Source: Candidatus Melainabacteria bacterium
Lineage (GTDB): Bacteria > Cyanobacteriota > Vampirovibrionia > Obscuribacterales > Obscuribacteraceae
Assembly (NCBI GenBank): GCA_016212515.1
Contig: JACRFZ010000069.1
Location: 1 to 60,294, forward strand
Direction: 5' to 3'
DNA: 60,294 bases
Position numbers and translations under genes: made by a program. The notes beneath the pieces were generated by a model. That model had not been told where the DNA came from. It saw nothing but the letters and a program-made list of their open reading frames with translations, and ran no database searches. Positions 18,250 through 27,668 of the stretch are shown here, one piece after another (the first letter of the stretch is position 1; each line of letters opens with the position of its first letter).

Positions 18250-18275
18250 GAGGGACCCGATATATCGGGTCCCTC
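18250..18275. terminator. Perfect palindrome between convergent genes
   Basis: A 26-base perfect palindrome (arms GAGGGACCCGATA/TATCGGGTCCCTC) lies 25 bases after the PLP-enzyme stop and 18 bases before the end of the convergent RNA polymerase gene. Its position suits a shared transcription end, but no T-run follows on either strand, so Rho-independent termination is not certain. Confidence 0.5.
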
Positions 18276-18292
18276 TTCCAGAGTACGGACAA

Positions 18293-20722
18293 CTAGGAAA
18301 AGAAATAGGTTGAACTCAAGACCTGCTTCATTTCCAGTTGTCCGTACTCAGTAAAAGCAGGCAAGGACAGTTTGGTCAATGCTTCAACTTCCTCCCTGAA
18401 ATTATCAAGAACAGGCTCAGAATACTGTTCTACAAATCGCTCTCGAATTATTCGATTCATGACAGGCACCATATGCGGATGCACGCCGAAGCTATCGTGA
18501 ATGACCGCAATATGGTTAGATCCCGCCTCAACAAGAGAATTTACCACTGCTACCAGATGCGCCGCATCGAGCGAGTGCACAAAGTTAGGCACAATGGCTG
18601 CAGCATTCTTAGAATGATTAATGGTGCTGCTTTCCGTTACCGGTCGAAAGTAATTAAACGAAAAGCGTCGCGATCTTGTTCTTAAGATCTTAGGCATCCG
18701 GTAGTTTTGAATGACGGGAAAGCCGGAGGGAGCGGTCCAAATGATCGGATGACCGGAAGAAGATATCTCTTTTGCTGTCCTGGTCAGCCATTCTTTCACT
18801 TTCTCGGGACCGGGCATGGTCTCCTTCAGGGCCCGCTTGAGACAGGCGACGATATACCGGAGATGCTCATACTTGGGGTGCGCATTTCGCTCATTGGCAA
18901 CATCTTTGATCTGATCGCGCATGCCTGAATCTGTCACACCATATGGCGTGGTCATAATAGGCTTTTTCACAAGCTTTCGATCGATTCCTACCTCCTTCCA
19001 GTAGACAGCCATGGGATCTTCGTCATGATCAAGCATCTTCTTCATGACCTCAGCCACGGCCCCATAGATATCATTGGGATGAGCACCTATCACGTTTACT
19101 TGTTCACCGGCTAAGGCATCGCGGCTAAGGGCGCATAAATGTTGCAAACCATTGCAGCGTCCGTCTACAAAAACGGGATGGCAAGTTTCCTTCGCACCAT
19201 TCATAACAGAAGTCCAGGCATAGGCTGCCGCCAAAAAATTCCATTTTTTATCAGCCTGCAACCAAAATTCCAGCTCACGCTCCGGTTGCTGAACAAACTT
19301 GTGAATGAGGGAGGCGTTCTCCTCCACCCACTTTCTCCGTCCCTCGAACGTCAATTTATCCTGCCCAAAAGTATTGGCCAGGTGAATAGAAAGCCAGTAC
19401 TCACTCTCATCATTGACAGGGGCGGCGCTGCCAAATTCAAGAAGGGAACGCGTGAAGTCATCGGACTGATTGTTGATTAGCTCGGGAACTGCGTATACCC
19501 GGCCTCTGAAATCAACCTGAAAGGGAAAATAGAAGCGGTAGGGCAGGAGGTCTTCCACCGCCTCAATACGTGTCTTAACAGCTGCTAGAAACTCATAACG
19601 TGGAGCACGACCACTTTTAGGGCGAAACAATTGCGGTCGCATGGCTCGGTCGGACCAGACTCGAACGAAGGTGTCGTAGAGCCTGCGATTTATTTTCCAG
19701 GAAGTCTCTTGCAGACTATTGACCGCCTGTAGATGGCTCTCCAGCCGAGAAGGCTCAAAACGCGAGGCAACCATCTTGAGAGAATCTGAATCTGTGCTGG
19801 TGAAATTCAAACCATTACTTTTGATCAAATTAGCCCTGGTCGAAACATACCCGCCATTATCTACGGATGACCATGGAAGAGGCGTACAGAGCATGGGTTG
19901 ATTCATGGGAATGGTCAAAGAGCCATCACTCTGAGCCGCTTCTATCCGACTATTGAGCGCCTGCTCCAGCCATTGCTCGCCTTTGCGGCTGAGCCTGATC
20001 ACTCTCGTCCGTTTATCCCAGTCATGTTCGTTAAGTTGCACCTGATTATCGACAAAGAGCGGTATCGATTCCAGGGCTACTTCTATTAAGCTACATCCTA
20101 TAGTAAGTTGCCTGGAGAGATCCCACCAGTCTTTATCAGCTAAGGTCTTCACTCCCGCCGTGCAGCGAGTGACGGTATTACGAGTGTTTTCCTGGCGCTC
20201 TCTGAAGGCCGCCAGCAAAACTGAGAACGGCGAATTGGCTGGAAACACCGGTAGCGCCACCTGCTCATCTCTGCATTTCTCGATTATCTGAAAGGCTTCG
20301 GCGCAACCAGGCTGGCACTCCTCCATACAGCGCCGACCAATCAACATGGCACAGTGTCTCATAGTGGCTTCAGTTTGACGGGAACGCACGTCGAGATCCC
20401 GCTGACTATTGCAAACGGCATGAAACACACAGAGCAGAGTGATTGCAGCCAGAACATCATTGGGTATAGCCAGTAGCGCCAGTTTGGAATCCAAGCGGCC
20501 GGTGCCCAATTCACTCTTGAATTGACCGATTGCAGCCTGCAACGGCTCATAACACTCAAACATGAGCTTGGTTTCAAAGGTATCCGGGCTAGATTTTTTC
20601 CTGAGTCTATCTAGACCAAGACGCATAGACATGCATTCTCTCTCAATTTGCTCAGTATGAGAAAGAGGAGTTCTCAATGGCAACGAATCGCTTGAAATAG
20701 CTGCACCCCCAGAAAGAGACAT
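18293..20722 (-). CDS. T7-type single-subunit DNA-directed RNA polymerase
   Basis: 809 residues, close to the 883 of T7 polymerase. Matches in order: an N-terminal region ending in a GGY segment and TSWKINRRLYD (T7 TAWKINKKVL); DFRGRVYAVPELINNQSDDF near 404; VDGRCNGLQHLCALSRD with palm Asp520 (T7 D537); RKLVKKPIMTTPYG with Arg582, Lys586 and Tyr594 (T7 R627, K631, Y639); VPNFVHSLDAAHL; IHDSFG with Asp743 (T7 D812); and a hydrophobic C-terminal foot ending FFS (T7 FAFA). All catalytic residues are intact. No phage structural, lysis or replication gene is adjacent. The ATG at 20722 has no strong ribosome site, and Met31 after GAGAGA is an alternative. Confidence 0.95.
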   Translation of the reverse strand: MSLSGGAAISSDSLPLRTPLSHTEQIERECMSMRLGLDRLRKKSSPDTFETKLMFECYEPLQAAIGQFKSELGTGRLDSKLALLAIPNDVLAAITLLCVFHAVCNSQRDLDVRSRQTEATMRHCAMLIGRRCMEECQPGCAEAFQIIEKCRDEQVALPVFPANSPFSVLLAAFRERQENTRNTVTRCTAGVKTLADKDWWDLSRQLTIGCSLIEVALESIPLFVDNQVQLNEHDWDKRTRVIRLSRKGEQWLEQALNSRIEAAQSDGSLTIPMNQPMLCTPLPWSSVDNGGYVSTRANLIKSNGLNFTSTDSDSLKMVASRFEPSRLESHLQAVNSLQETSWKINRRLYDTFVRVWSDRAMRPQLFRPKSGRAPRYEFLAAVKTRIEAVEDLLPYRFYFPFQVDFRGRVYAVPELINNQSDDFTRSLLEFGSAAPVNDESEYWLSIHLANTFGQDKLTFEGRRKWVEENASLIHKFVQQPERELEFWLQADKKWNFLAAAYAWTSVMNGAKETCHPVFVDGRCNGLQHLCALSRDALAGEQVNVIGAHPNDIYGAVAEVMKKMLDHDEDPMAVYWKEVGIDRKLVKKPIMTTPYGVTDSGMRDQIKDVANERNAHPKYEHLRYIVACLKRALKETMPGPEKVKEWLTRTAKEISSSGHPIIWTAPSGFPVIQNYRMPKILRTRSRRFSFNYFRPVTESSTINHSKNAAAIVPNFVHSLDAAHLVAVVNSLVEAGSNHIAVIHDSFGVHPHMVPVMNRIIRERFVEQYSEPVLDNFREEVEALTKLSLPAFTEYGQLEMKQVLSSTYFFS

Positions 20723-20952
20723 CCCTGTTTACATTCGTTCGCACGAAACAGACACTAATTTAGCAGGAAATATTGGTCGTCGGCCGACTCTTCGTGATAC
20801 AGGATGCACGATCAGTCCGGCATGGTTGGAAGATAAGCCCAGCCTCTTCGTAAATCTACGAACCCATGGGCATTACACGACTTGCCAGGTAAATTAACCG
20901 GGGCTACCATCTTTAGACTCGGTCTGCGGAGCAAGCGGAGCAAAATGAATTA

Positions 20953-22425
20953 GTGGCAAGTCTGCGCTCAATAAACGAACAGCAAGAAAATCCCGAGAAC
21001 CGGAATGACTCTTCTGCGCATGATCAGCTACAGACAAGAGATCTACTATACGGCGATGCCGATCTGTCGAAGCAGGCTAATCTGGCAAGACCGGCAGAAT
21101 CAAAAGCGACTAGCTGCCCCGACTCTGAGGCCTATCTCAAACTTCTAAACGGTGCCATCAACAGCTTCTATGAACCGGAAAGGCTCAGCAGCGAACAAAT
21201 AGCCGTCCTAAAGACAAAGTATAACTGTTCAATTAAATCGGATGCAGATGCCGTCAAGTATGCCGATGAAGCTCTCAAAGTTTTCGGAGACCCCTACACC
21301 GATGTCATTCCCGCCAGCGAAGCAAAGGAAATTGAGCGCGCTGAGCGAGGTGAAACTACCGGCATCGGCGTCGAAATTTCGGCAATGCCCAAGAAAGAGG
21401 TGCAAGGGGAAGGTCAGACCCATAACGGTCAATCCGAAGGTTCCAATATCATCATAAGAAGGGTCATCGACGGCACACCGGCCCAACTTGCCGGCATGAA
21501 AGCCGGTGAACAGATAGTCAAAGTCAATGACGAGCTCATTGATACTGAAACTGTTGAGGAAACGGCAAAACTGATTCGCGGAGATGTTGACACCAAGGTT
21601 CGCGTAACTGTCGGCAAGAACGGTGAGAACAGAGAAATCGAGCTGACCCGTCAGGTCATTGACACGCCGGCGGTCAAAAGCGAAATGCGCGACGGCTTCC
21701 TACACTTACAGGTAACGACATTCTCGCAAATCGACGCATCAGAAGAGGTGCAACAGGCAATCGAGAAAAATCCGGAAGCAAAAGGCTACATCCTAGATTT
21801 GCGGAACAATCCAGGCGGCTACGTGCGCGAGGCCTTGCAGACCGGTTCTCTTTTCATGTCCGCCGGGACGATGTTGTCTACCAAAGAGCGCGCCGATGTA
21901 GATGGCAAAATAAGCTTCGATATTTCCACTTATCGATTGGATGCGGAAAGTATCAAGATGAACACCATTCAGGAAGGTAAGCCCGGAGTAGAAAAATACA
22001 ACGAAACCGTATTCGATCGACACAGAGACATTGTCGACAAGCCCGTAGTGATTCTTGTAAACGATCATTCGGCATCAGCCTCAGAGCTTCTTACCGGCGC
22101 CCTCAAAGACAACAATGAAGCTTACGTGATCGGTACCCAAACCTACGGAAAAGGCATCGGACAGAACCAAACTCGCAGCAACCTACCGGAAGGCAGTTGG
22201 TTGAAAGTGACAACCTTTAAGTACTTCACACCAAATGGTACCTGGGTTGGTGACGCCGCATCCAACAAGATCGGTCTGACACCACATCTGGTGGTACCGC
22301 TTGCGGAAAATGCTGAGCTAAATTCCTCTGCCGATAATCAATTGCAGGCGGCCCTCGCCCACCTCAAGCAGGCCACGGCACCAAAGCAAGCAAGCCCCGA
22401 AGTGCTCGCCAAGAAGGAAAGGTAG
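20953..22425 (+). CDS. S41 C-terminal processing protease with PDZ domain
   Basis: 490 residues from a GTG; the AGCGGAG upstream is rather distant. Order: a polar N-terminus, a helical region (55-115), a PDZ domain (about 135-230, TTGIGVEIS, GMKAGEQIVKVND), then the S41 core with YILDLRNNPGG (about 279), nucleophile Ser375 in DHSASASE and general-base Lys400 in TYGKGIG. It should cleave C-terminal tails of proteins. Unlike most CtpA enzymes no signal peptide or membrane anchor is visible, so it may act in the cytoplasm or be exported by another route, or the start may be misplaced. Divergent from the RNA polymerase gene. Confidence 0.9.
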   Translation: MASLRSINEQQENPENRNDSSAHDQLQTRDLLYGDADLSKQANLARPAESKATSCPDSEAYLKLLNGAINSFYEPERLSSEQIAVLKTKYNCSIKSDADAVKYADEALKVFGDPYTDVIPASEAKEIERAERGETTGIGVEISAMPKKEVQGEGQTHNGQSEGSNIIIRRVIDGTPAQLAGMKAGEQIVKVNDELIDTETVEETAKLIRGDVDTKVRVTVGKNGENREIELTRQVIDTPAVKSEMRDGFLHLQVTTFSQIDASEEVQQAIEKNPEAKGYILDLRNNPGGYVREALQTGSLFMSAGTMLSTKERADVDGKISFDISTYRLDAESIKMNTIQEGKPGVEKYNETVFDRHRDIVDKPVVILVNDHSASASELLTGALKDNNEAYVIGTQTYGKGIGQNQTRSNLPEGSWLKVTTFKYFTPNGTWVGDAASNKIGLTPHLVVPLAENAELNSSADNQLQAALAHLKQATAPKQASPEVLAKKER

Positions 22426-22535
22426 TAAGTTAGCAAGGTAGCCACGCCACTATCCGGAATCCCACTGGAAACCCGATCATCCTGAGACTGTATGTTGATA
22501 TACTCCTTTCAGATTCAACCTTTCCACAGGTGCTT

Positions 22536-23858
22536 ATGAGTAAACCATTTCGGGCAGCCCCGGCAATTTGCCTGACAGTTTCCCTATTGTTTTCATCACT
22601 CTTCGCAAATGGAGTTTGCGCCGGTCCCATTTATGGAATGAAAGGAAAGCCTTCACCTGAATTCGACCGCACCACCAGACTCTTCACCCCCGATGGCTAC
22701 CACAACCTGCCGCCAGGTCGTGCAGGGGGCACCATCGGGCTGGCCGTCATTCCCAAGATTACAGCCAAGTCGGACGGAGCAGAGAGAGCCATTGCCGAAG
22801 TAGTCGGACATATCCCTTCTATAAATATGGTTATCTCATTACCGCCTAACGATCCGCTCTATCTATTCAAATTTCTCAAACACCTGAAAGAATCCGGACG
22901 CAAAGTGGACGTTCTAATGATTGCCGGTCATGCGCTGCAAAAGATAGAAAATGACGATGTGTTTGCCATTAAACTGGGAGATGATCAAAGTCAATGGCTA
23001 ACACCTGCCTCATTGAATGCCTCCAACCTTGCAACTGACATTGAAAAGCTGGGTAAGTCTGGAGAAAACCCTGAAAAGAGAAAGCAACTCTGTCAAAAAC
23101 TTCAGCTCATTCATGATGGAAGTGCGGCCATGGTGCCGGGAGCACAGCTCATTTTGCACAGTTGCTACCTCGGACATGAAGACCAGGCTCGCATGCTCGA
23201 CACCTTTGCCTCGGCGTTTCTTGGAGTTAACGGCGGTACGGCTGTTGGTCCCAAGTACGCCATCGCCTCAGCGGTGCTGGCCAGTGAAGAACCATCAGGC
23301 TTCTGGGCTACCGTGGGCGAAACCATGGTGACTCGCTCCAAACAAATCTGTCGCTCCATCAAAGACAGAGCCTACCTGAAACCAGGCGATGCCTTCATAA
23401 ATACCCAGTTCTTCACCGAAACTTCGATTGCCAAAGGCAGGCTCAAACTACCCTGCGTCTGCCAGGAGGATGCGGCATCCTGGAAGAAAATGCCAGGATT
23501 GTGGCTGACTAACACCGGTACCACAGTCAGAATCACTTGCACATCGAATTCAGAATTAAGTGGGACGGTCATGAGCGTGCCAGCCGACTCGCCCTTCCAG
23601 TTAAAGCCGGGCGATATAACGTTTCAAGCGGCTCGCCCCACTGCCAATAACGCAGTGCATAGCGATAACGGTTTTTGCTATCCAAAGAAGGGAGACAAAT
23701 TGACGCCCGGGACCAATTGCCCCGTAGATCTGATCATATCTGCCGATGGAAAGACAATAACCGGCAGTCGCACTTTACTTCAATACTATGACGGTTCAAC
23801 AACCTGGGATGCCGGTTCCATCGTCTCTCAACTATCATGGAAGCGAATCGGCGACTAG
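22536..23858 (+). CDS. Exported caspase-fold (clan CD-like) protein
   Basis: 440 residues. The ATG at 22536 lies after ACAGG; an in-frame GTG is six bases upstream. A signal peptide (MSKPFRAAPAICLTVSLL...) is cleaved near VCA. The domain at about 75-280 has a His in VLMIAGHALQ and a Cys in LILHSCYLG, each at the end of a hydrophobic strand, as in caspase-like and CHAT/DUF4347 folds; this dyad suggests a cysteine protease, though specificity pockets cannot be judged. The C-terminal 150 residues are beta-rich with paired Cys residues. Family assignment is tentative. Confidence 0.6.
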   Translation: MSKPFRAAPAICLTVSLLFSSLFANGVCAGPIYGMKGKPSPEFDRTTRLFTPDGYHNLPPGRAGGTIGLAVIPKITAKSDGAERAIAEVVGHIPSINMVISLPPNDPLYLFKFLKHLKESGRKVDVLMIAGHALQKIENDDVFAIKLGDDQSQWLTPASLNASNLATDIEKLGKSGENPEKRKQLCQKLQLIHDGSAAMVPGAQLILHSCYLGHEDQARMLDTFASAFLGVNGGTAVGPKYAIASAVLASEEPSGFWATVGETMVTRSKQICRSIKDRAYLKPGDAFINTQFFTETSIAKGRLKLPCVCQEDAASWKKMPGLWLTNTGTTVRITCTSNSELSGTVMSVPADSPFQLKPGDITFQAARPTANNAVHSDNGFCYPKKGDKLTPGTNCPVDLIISADGKTITGSRTLLQYYDGSTTWDAGSIVSQLSWKRIGD

Positions 23859-23935
23859 AAAAGTAAGCGCCTTGCTTACTGCAGACGCAGCATTATTTGA
23901 CATTGCAAGAAGAGGCCTGATCCGCACAGGATAAC

Positions 23936-23986
23936 GCTAAGCAATCGTTACGTTCCCCAGTCGGGGGATAGTAACGATTGCTTAGC
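23936..23986. repeat. 16-bp perfect inverted repeat with nested GC stem
   Basis: GCTAAGCAATCGTTAC at 23936-23951 is exactly inverted at 23971-23986. The 19-base spacer carries a second stem (CCCC/GGGG around AGTC). The whole element could extrude as a long hairpin. No T-run follows. It lies between two same-strand genes, 78 bases after the caspase-fold gene. Confidence 0.75.
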
Positions 23987-24093
23987 TCGTGTAATGCTGG
24001 ATACTATCAGGTACTTAAAGTGGCAGACCGCGCACACAATCTCTATTCACAATTGAAAACACTGTTTGCTTCTACAAATTCAGGAGGGGCGGG

Positions 24094-24483
24094 ATGGGTG
24101 ACGCATTCAAATTTACAGGATCATATATTCTGGCGGGAAATCTAATTGAGCCGGGAGAAAAGCTAAACGCACTGGCCAATCATAATAACCCTGCCGTTCG
24201 TCGCAGATTGGCAGAAAATCCTGGCACGCCGGCCGAGACCCTGGCACAACTGGCGAGCGACGAAAATAATGAAGTACGGGCGGCGCTCTCTTGGAACGCC
24301 TCCGTGCAAATGGAAATTCTAGCCCGCCTGTGCAGAGACGAAGACGTCAATGTGAGACTGGCGCTAACGGACAACACCGATCTACCACCGGAACTGCTTG
24401 AGATTCTGGCAGCCGATGAAAATCCATATGTTCAGTATCATGCCAGAAGAGCCCTAGAGCTTAGAAGTACAGAACCACGATAG
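24094..24483 (+). CDS. LRV (leucine-rich repeat variant) / HEAT-like repeat protein
   Basis: 129 residues, ATG preceded by GGAGGGGCGGG. Four repeats of about 24 residues of the form LAxDxNxxVRxxLAxNPxTPxExL, e.g. NNPAVRRRLAENPGTPAETL, NNEVRAALSWNASVQMEIL and DVNVRLALTDNTDLPPELL. This is the LRV pattern (as in the Azotobacter LRV protein), an alpha/3-10 helical solenoid for protein binding. The N-terminal Fe-S Cys cluster of the founding protein is absent. No signal peptide. Ends at a clear bidirectional terminator. Confidence 0.85.
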   Translation: MGDAFKFTGSYILAGNLIEPGEKLNALANHNNPAVRRRLAENPGTPAETLAQLASDENNEVRAALSWNASVQMEILARLCRDEDVNVRLALTDNTDLPPELLEILAADENPYVQYHARRALELRSTEPR

Positions 24484-24504
24484 CAACAGCCGCAACCAAA
24501 ACAG

Positions 24505-24537
24505 AAGGGAGCCTCAATGTAAACTGAGGCTCCACCC
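24505..24537. terminator. Bidirectional terminator between convergent genes
   Basis: GAGCCTCA and TGAGGCTC pair around ATGTAAAC, extended outward by AAGG/CCTT with a small bulge. It lies between the stops of the LRV and VIT-domain genes. Confidence 0.7.
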
Positions 24538-24564
24538 TTGTTTCTGAAGTGGTCGGCTGTTGCC

Positions 24565-27534
24565 TCATAGGCCCCCGCCAAGACCGCCGAAGTTATTGAT
24601 CAGGAAGGTGCCGACCACATGAACCGCCAGCGGTGCAACCAAAGCAATGCCGATGGCCTTGGTTACGGCACCGAAGGTCATCGGTCGCCGGCCTCGCAAA
24701 AAGCCTATAGCCACTGCTGTGGATATGAGCAGAGCGATAAGGGTCAGCGCTCGGGAAATATCCCTGGCCGTATCGTAACCGTAATCGGCCAGCATTCCAA
24801 CTTCATTTGATTGCCCGTAGCGGGGATCTACCGGTGCTCCCACCAGCCCGCCGAAAGATTGCACCGGTGCGATAGTGGTAGAGGTAGCCGGTGGCTGAGA
24901 GTTATCGGGGGCATCGACATAGGCACATGGTTTCAAACCCTTTGCGGCATAGGCCCTGGCATTTTCGAGCACCACGGCACCACTGGCGGGTGTAACCAGG
25001 CGATATTGCACAGCCAGAGACTGCGCCGCTCTATACGGTCCCGACTCAAGACGGCGAGTTACTTCGTCACTAGCCCACAGGCATGTAAGCCTGGCTGCCA
25101 CACCGGCGCCCTCAACCACTGGTATTGCCGGTTTGCTTTCCGTTCTGGTTCTTTCGATTACCGTCACTGTCTTACCGTTCTTCATACCGGCAAGCAAATC
25201 CTTGAGTTGCGAAGAAGAAAGCCCGCTCTTGACCGTTTCGCAACTAACCAGATGGGAGACATCATCGGTCCGAATGGTAGGCAAAACATTATTGGACCCT
25301 GCCACCACTTCCAGATCGTACAACTTTACCCGGTTGATCATCTCTAAGACCGATTCGGACACCTTACGGCTTTGAGGCTGTGGACCATGAATCCAGAGAA
25401 CAGCACTACCGGCTCTTTCGGAAGCGGTTTCCAGAACCTCGCGCAGGCAGGCTATGTTGTCCTTTCCACCAGCGAACAACTCCTCAGTTACCATTTCCTC
25501 AGCCTGCTTAAGTGAAACAGGCTGCACCGGCGCGTCGCTTGTCTCAGTCATGTCAGTCGTGGACGGCACCGGAGCCGGGGCAAAGGCATCGTTCGACGGA
25601 TTTACCAGCGCGGCGGTGAAATCATCCTTAACCAGGTAAACCGCCGGTTTGAGAGCGGCAGGCAGACCAGCCAGAGCCTGCCTGATCTGGGAAGCTTGCG
25701 TCTTGAGAGAGGCTGATGTATCGAGCACCACGAAGAGTCGACTGGGTGTGCTGACCTTCACTTCCTTGAGGGTTTCCACTATATAGCCAGGTTTGCGACT
25801 GTACCAGTCTTGCACGGCAACATTCTTGAAAGCACTGTTTCTAACAACGGACAACCGAGGGGTTCTCTTACCCAATTCACTGGTTCTAAGAATGCCGCTC
25901 AAAGCATACCCATGCTCGCCGACAGCAGAAGACAAACCGGCAGCGGAAGCCTGTCCGACCACCTTCCTGTCAGAAAGGAAACTAACCCGGTGGCGCTTCA
26001 ACTGAACGAAATTACCGTCTGCCAGGCGCGGCAGCTCCATCGTGCAGGTCTTGCCGTCGGAAGTGGCAAGCGGCACCTTAAAGCCTATGCGGATGCGCAT
26101 TTCACCGCCATTGGCAGGCACCGGAAAGCATTGCACGAGAATCCGACCGGGACTATTCATGGTGACAAGCAAAGGATCTCGCCGCTGCTCCACGCTAGAT
26201 TGATAAGCCTCTTGCGCTTGAGACTTAGCGGCAAAGGCCCCTTCTTGCGGCTGTCCGTTCACCCAGAGCGTTACTCTTGACACGACAGCACCTTCCGGAA
26301 CAGTTATTTCGCCACGGGCCTCCTGGGAGGCTGCCGAAGAGTTATGAAAAGTCATGGTCCAGTCGACAGAGGCACTTAAGGTCTCGGAGTCAATCAGACC
26401 GGACATCTGAGACTTAGACAGGGACAAGCCGGGAACTTTCACGCCAATGAGCGGATTCCACAGCTCAGGATGACTCTGCCAGGGCAAGCCTCCAGGCTCG
26501 GAAGCATAGGGCTTTCCGGTAATCCGAAAGAATAGGTCTTTGTCTATGTCGCTACCGTCCTCAAGACCGCGATTGGGCACCAGCATTTCGGCCAGAGCAA
26601 AGCCACTGACAGTGCTCCTGGAAGGACGCAAATCCTCATCGGAAGCGGATGTACGCAAAGAACCGACGGCTTGCGCCAAATCATCGCCGGAGCTATGCCT
26701 GGCCGCCGTAATGAGGGACTGAATATAGCTGACGCGACCGACGGGAGCCAGAACAAACAACATGGACAGCACTATGCCCATTATCGAAAATGTGCCTGTA
26801 ATGCGGCGCATATTGGCATTAGTCTTCTGCCAGAGATCCAGACTCAAACAAAAGGCGGCAAAAAGCAAAAAGGGGGAAGTGGAAAGCAAGAGCATCCAGC
26901 CAAATTTACAAGAAGGACCGCCGCTCTTGAAAAACACTGCGTGAATCCAGATTCCCAACCAGGAAGCAGAAAGCCCCAGAGTCAAACCGTTCATCAAACC
27001 AATCAGTCGAGGCCTTGCCAGATAGCCTTTTCGCACCGCAGACCAAACCAGAAAATTAAAGAAGGGCACCACTAGAACCAGCGCTACTTTTCCAAACTCA
27101 GAAACAGTCACCTGTCCGTTCGCCATAGAAAAAACGCTGTAACCAAGAAGCGCCAGTCCCGGCAGTATCGCCCCCAGTGTCAAGACAAAAACACCTTCCA
27201 ACGGTGCGGCAAAGGCGTCGAATTCTCTTCTTCCGCGAAAGAGAACCCGTTCTGCCAGCACATGAAACATAATGGCGACCCCGGTCAAAACCGACAGAGC
27301 GAGCCAGAAAATAGTGGGCGTCTTGCCCAGGCAGCAATAGGTAGCGACAAAGACCACCAGAATAGAGAGATAGAGCGAAGGCTCTCGATAAATTGGTTTG
27401 GTGCCGCTGTCAAAACCGTTTATCCTTATCTCCGGTTCGGGTATCTCAGGCTCCTCGGTACCCAGGTTGGAAAACTGTTCCGGCGCACCGCCGGAACCTG
27501 GTTGATCTAGCGTCGATTGTTCTACTGTATTCAT
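24565..27534 (-). CDS. VIT-domain multi-pass membrane protein with vWA-like domain
   Basis: 989 residues from an ATG with GGAGG 9-10 bases upstream. About eight transmembrane helices lie between residues 55 and 290. A VIT domain follows (about 370-510), with the hallmark ARGEITVPEGAVVSRVTLWV, GQPQEGAF and a QAQEAYQSSVEQ segment. Next is a von Willebrand A-like domain with VVLDTSASLK (MIDAS-like DxSxS), then two transmembrane helices at the C-terminus. VIT+vWA proteins are large envelope proteins of uncertain function; this layout recalls exosortase-associated VIT proteins, but no exosortase is seen. The upstream extension of the frame is a pyrimidine-rich leader rather than protein. Confidence 0.85.
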   Translation of the reverse strand: MNTVEQSTLDQPGSGGAPEQFSNLGTEEPEIPEPEIRINGFDSGTKPIYREPSLYLSILVVFVATYCCLGKTPTIFWLALSVLTGVAIMFHVLAERVLFRGRREFDAFAAPLEGVFVLTLGAILPGLALLGYSVFSMANGQVTVSEFGKVALVLVVPFFNFLVWSAVRKGYLARPRLIGLMNGLTLGLSASWLGIWIHAVFFKSGGPSCKFGWMLLLSTSPFLLFAAFCLSLDLWQKTNANMRRITGTFSIMGIVLSMLFVLAPVGRVSYIQSLITAARHSSGDDLAQAVGSLRTSASDEDLRPSRSTVSGFALAEMLVPNRGLEDGSDIDKDLFFRITGKPYASEPGGLPWQSHPELWNPLIGVKVPGLSLSKSQMSGLIDSETLSASVDWTMTFHNSSAASQEARGEITVPEGAVVSRVTLWVNGQPQEGAFAAKSQAQEAYQSSVEQRRDPLLVTMNSPGRILVQCFPVPANGGEMRIRIGFKVPLATSDGKTCTMELPRLADGNFVQLKRHRVSFLSDRKVVGQASAAGLSSAVGEHGYALSGILRTSELGKRTPRLSVVRNSAFKNVAVQDWYSRKPGYIVETLKEVKVSTPSRLFVVLDTSASLKTQASQIRQALAGLPAALKPAVYLVKDDFTAALVNPSNDAFAPAPVPSTTDMTETSDAPVQPVSLKQAEEMVTEELFAGGKDNIACLREVLETASERAGSAVLWIHGPQPQSRKVSESVLEMINRVKLYDLEVVAGSNNVLPTIRTDDVSHLVSCETVKSGLSSSQLKDLLAGMKNGKTVTVIERTRTESKPAIPVVEGAGVAARLTCLWASDEVTRRLESGPYRAAQSLAVQYRLVTPASGAVVLENARAYAAKGLKPCAYVDAPDNSQPPATSTTIAPVQSFGGLVGAPVDPRYGQSNEVGMLADYGYDTARDISRALTLIALLISTAVAIGFLRGRRPMTFGAVTKAIGIALVAPLAVHVVGTFLINNFGGLGGGL

Positions 27535-27550
27535 ATTGTGAACCTCCGCT

Positions 27551-27668
27551 CCAAAGAGCGTCAAAAGAAAGAGAGCGAGAAAACAACAAGAAAAGCAAAG
27601 AAAATGAAAGAACAGCCAAGAAAAAGAGAGAACAGTAAGGGCAAGAAAAGAGAAGGAAAGAAAAGCAA
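27551..27668. other. Purine-rich (A/G) tract in the 5' leader of the VIT gene
   Basis: Over nearly 120 bases the + strand is mostly A and G (runs such as AAAAGAAAGAGAG and AAAAAGAGAG), so the leader of the minus-strand gene would be pyrimidine-rich. The reading frame through it looks like a membrane helix only because of the Phe/Leu/Ser codons this produces. Confidence 0.6.

Noticed and set aside
18250..18275. Palindrome considered as a T7-type promoter or polymerase target
   Set aside because: It does not resemble known single-subunit polymerase promoters and its position between convergent gene ends suits a transcript end.
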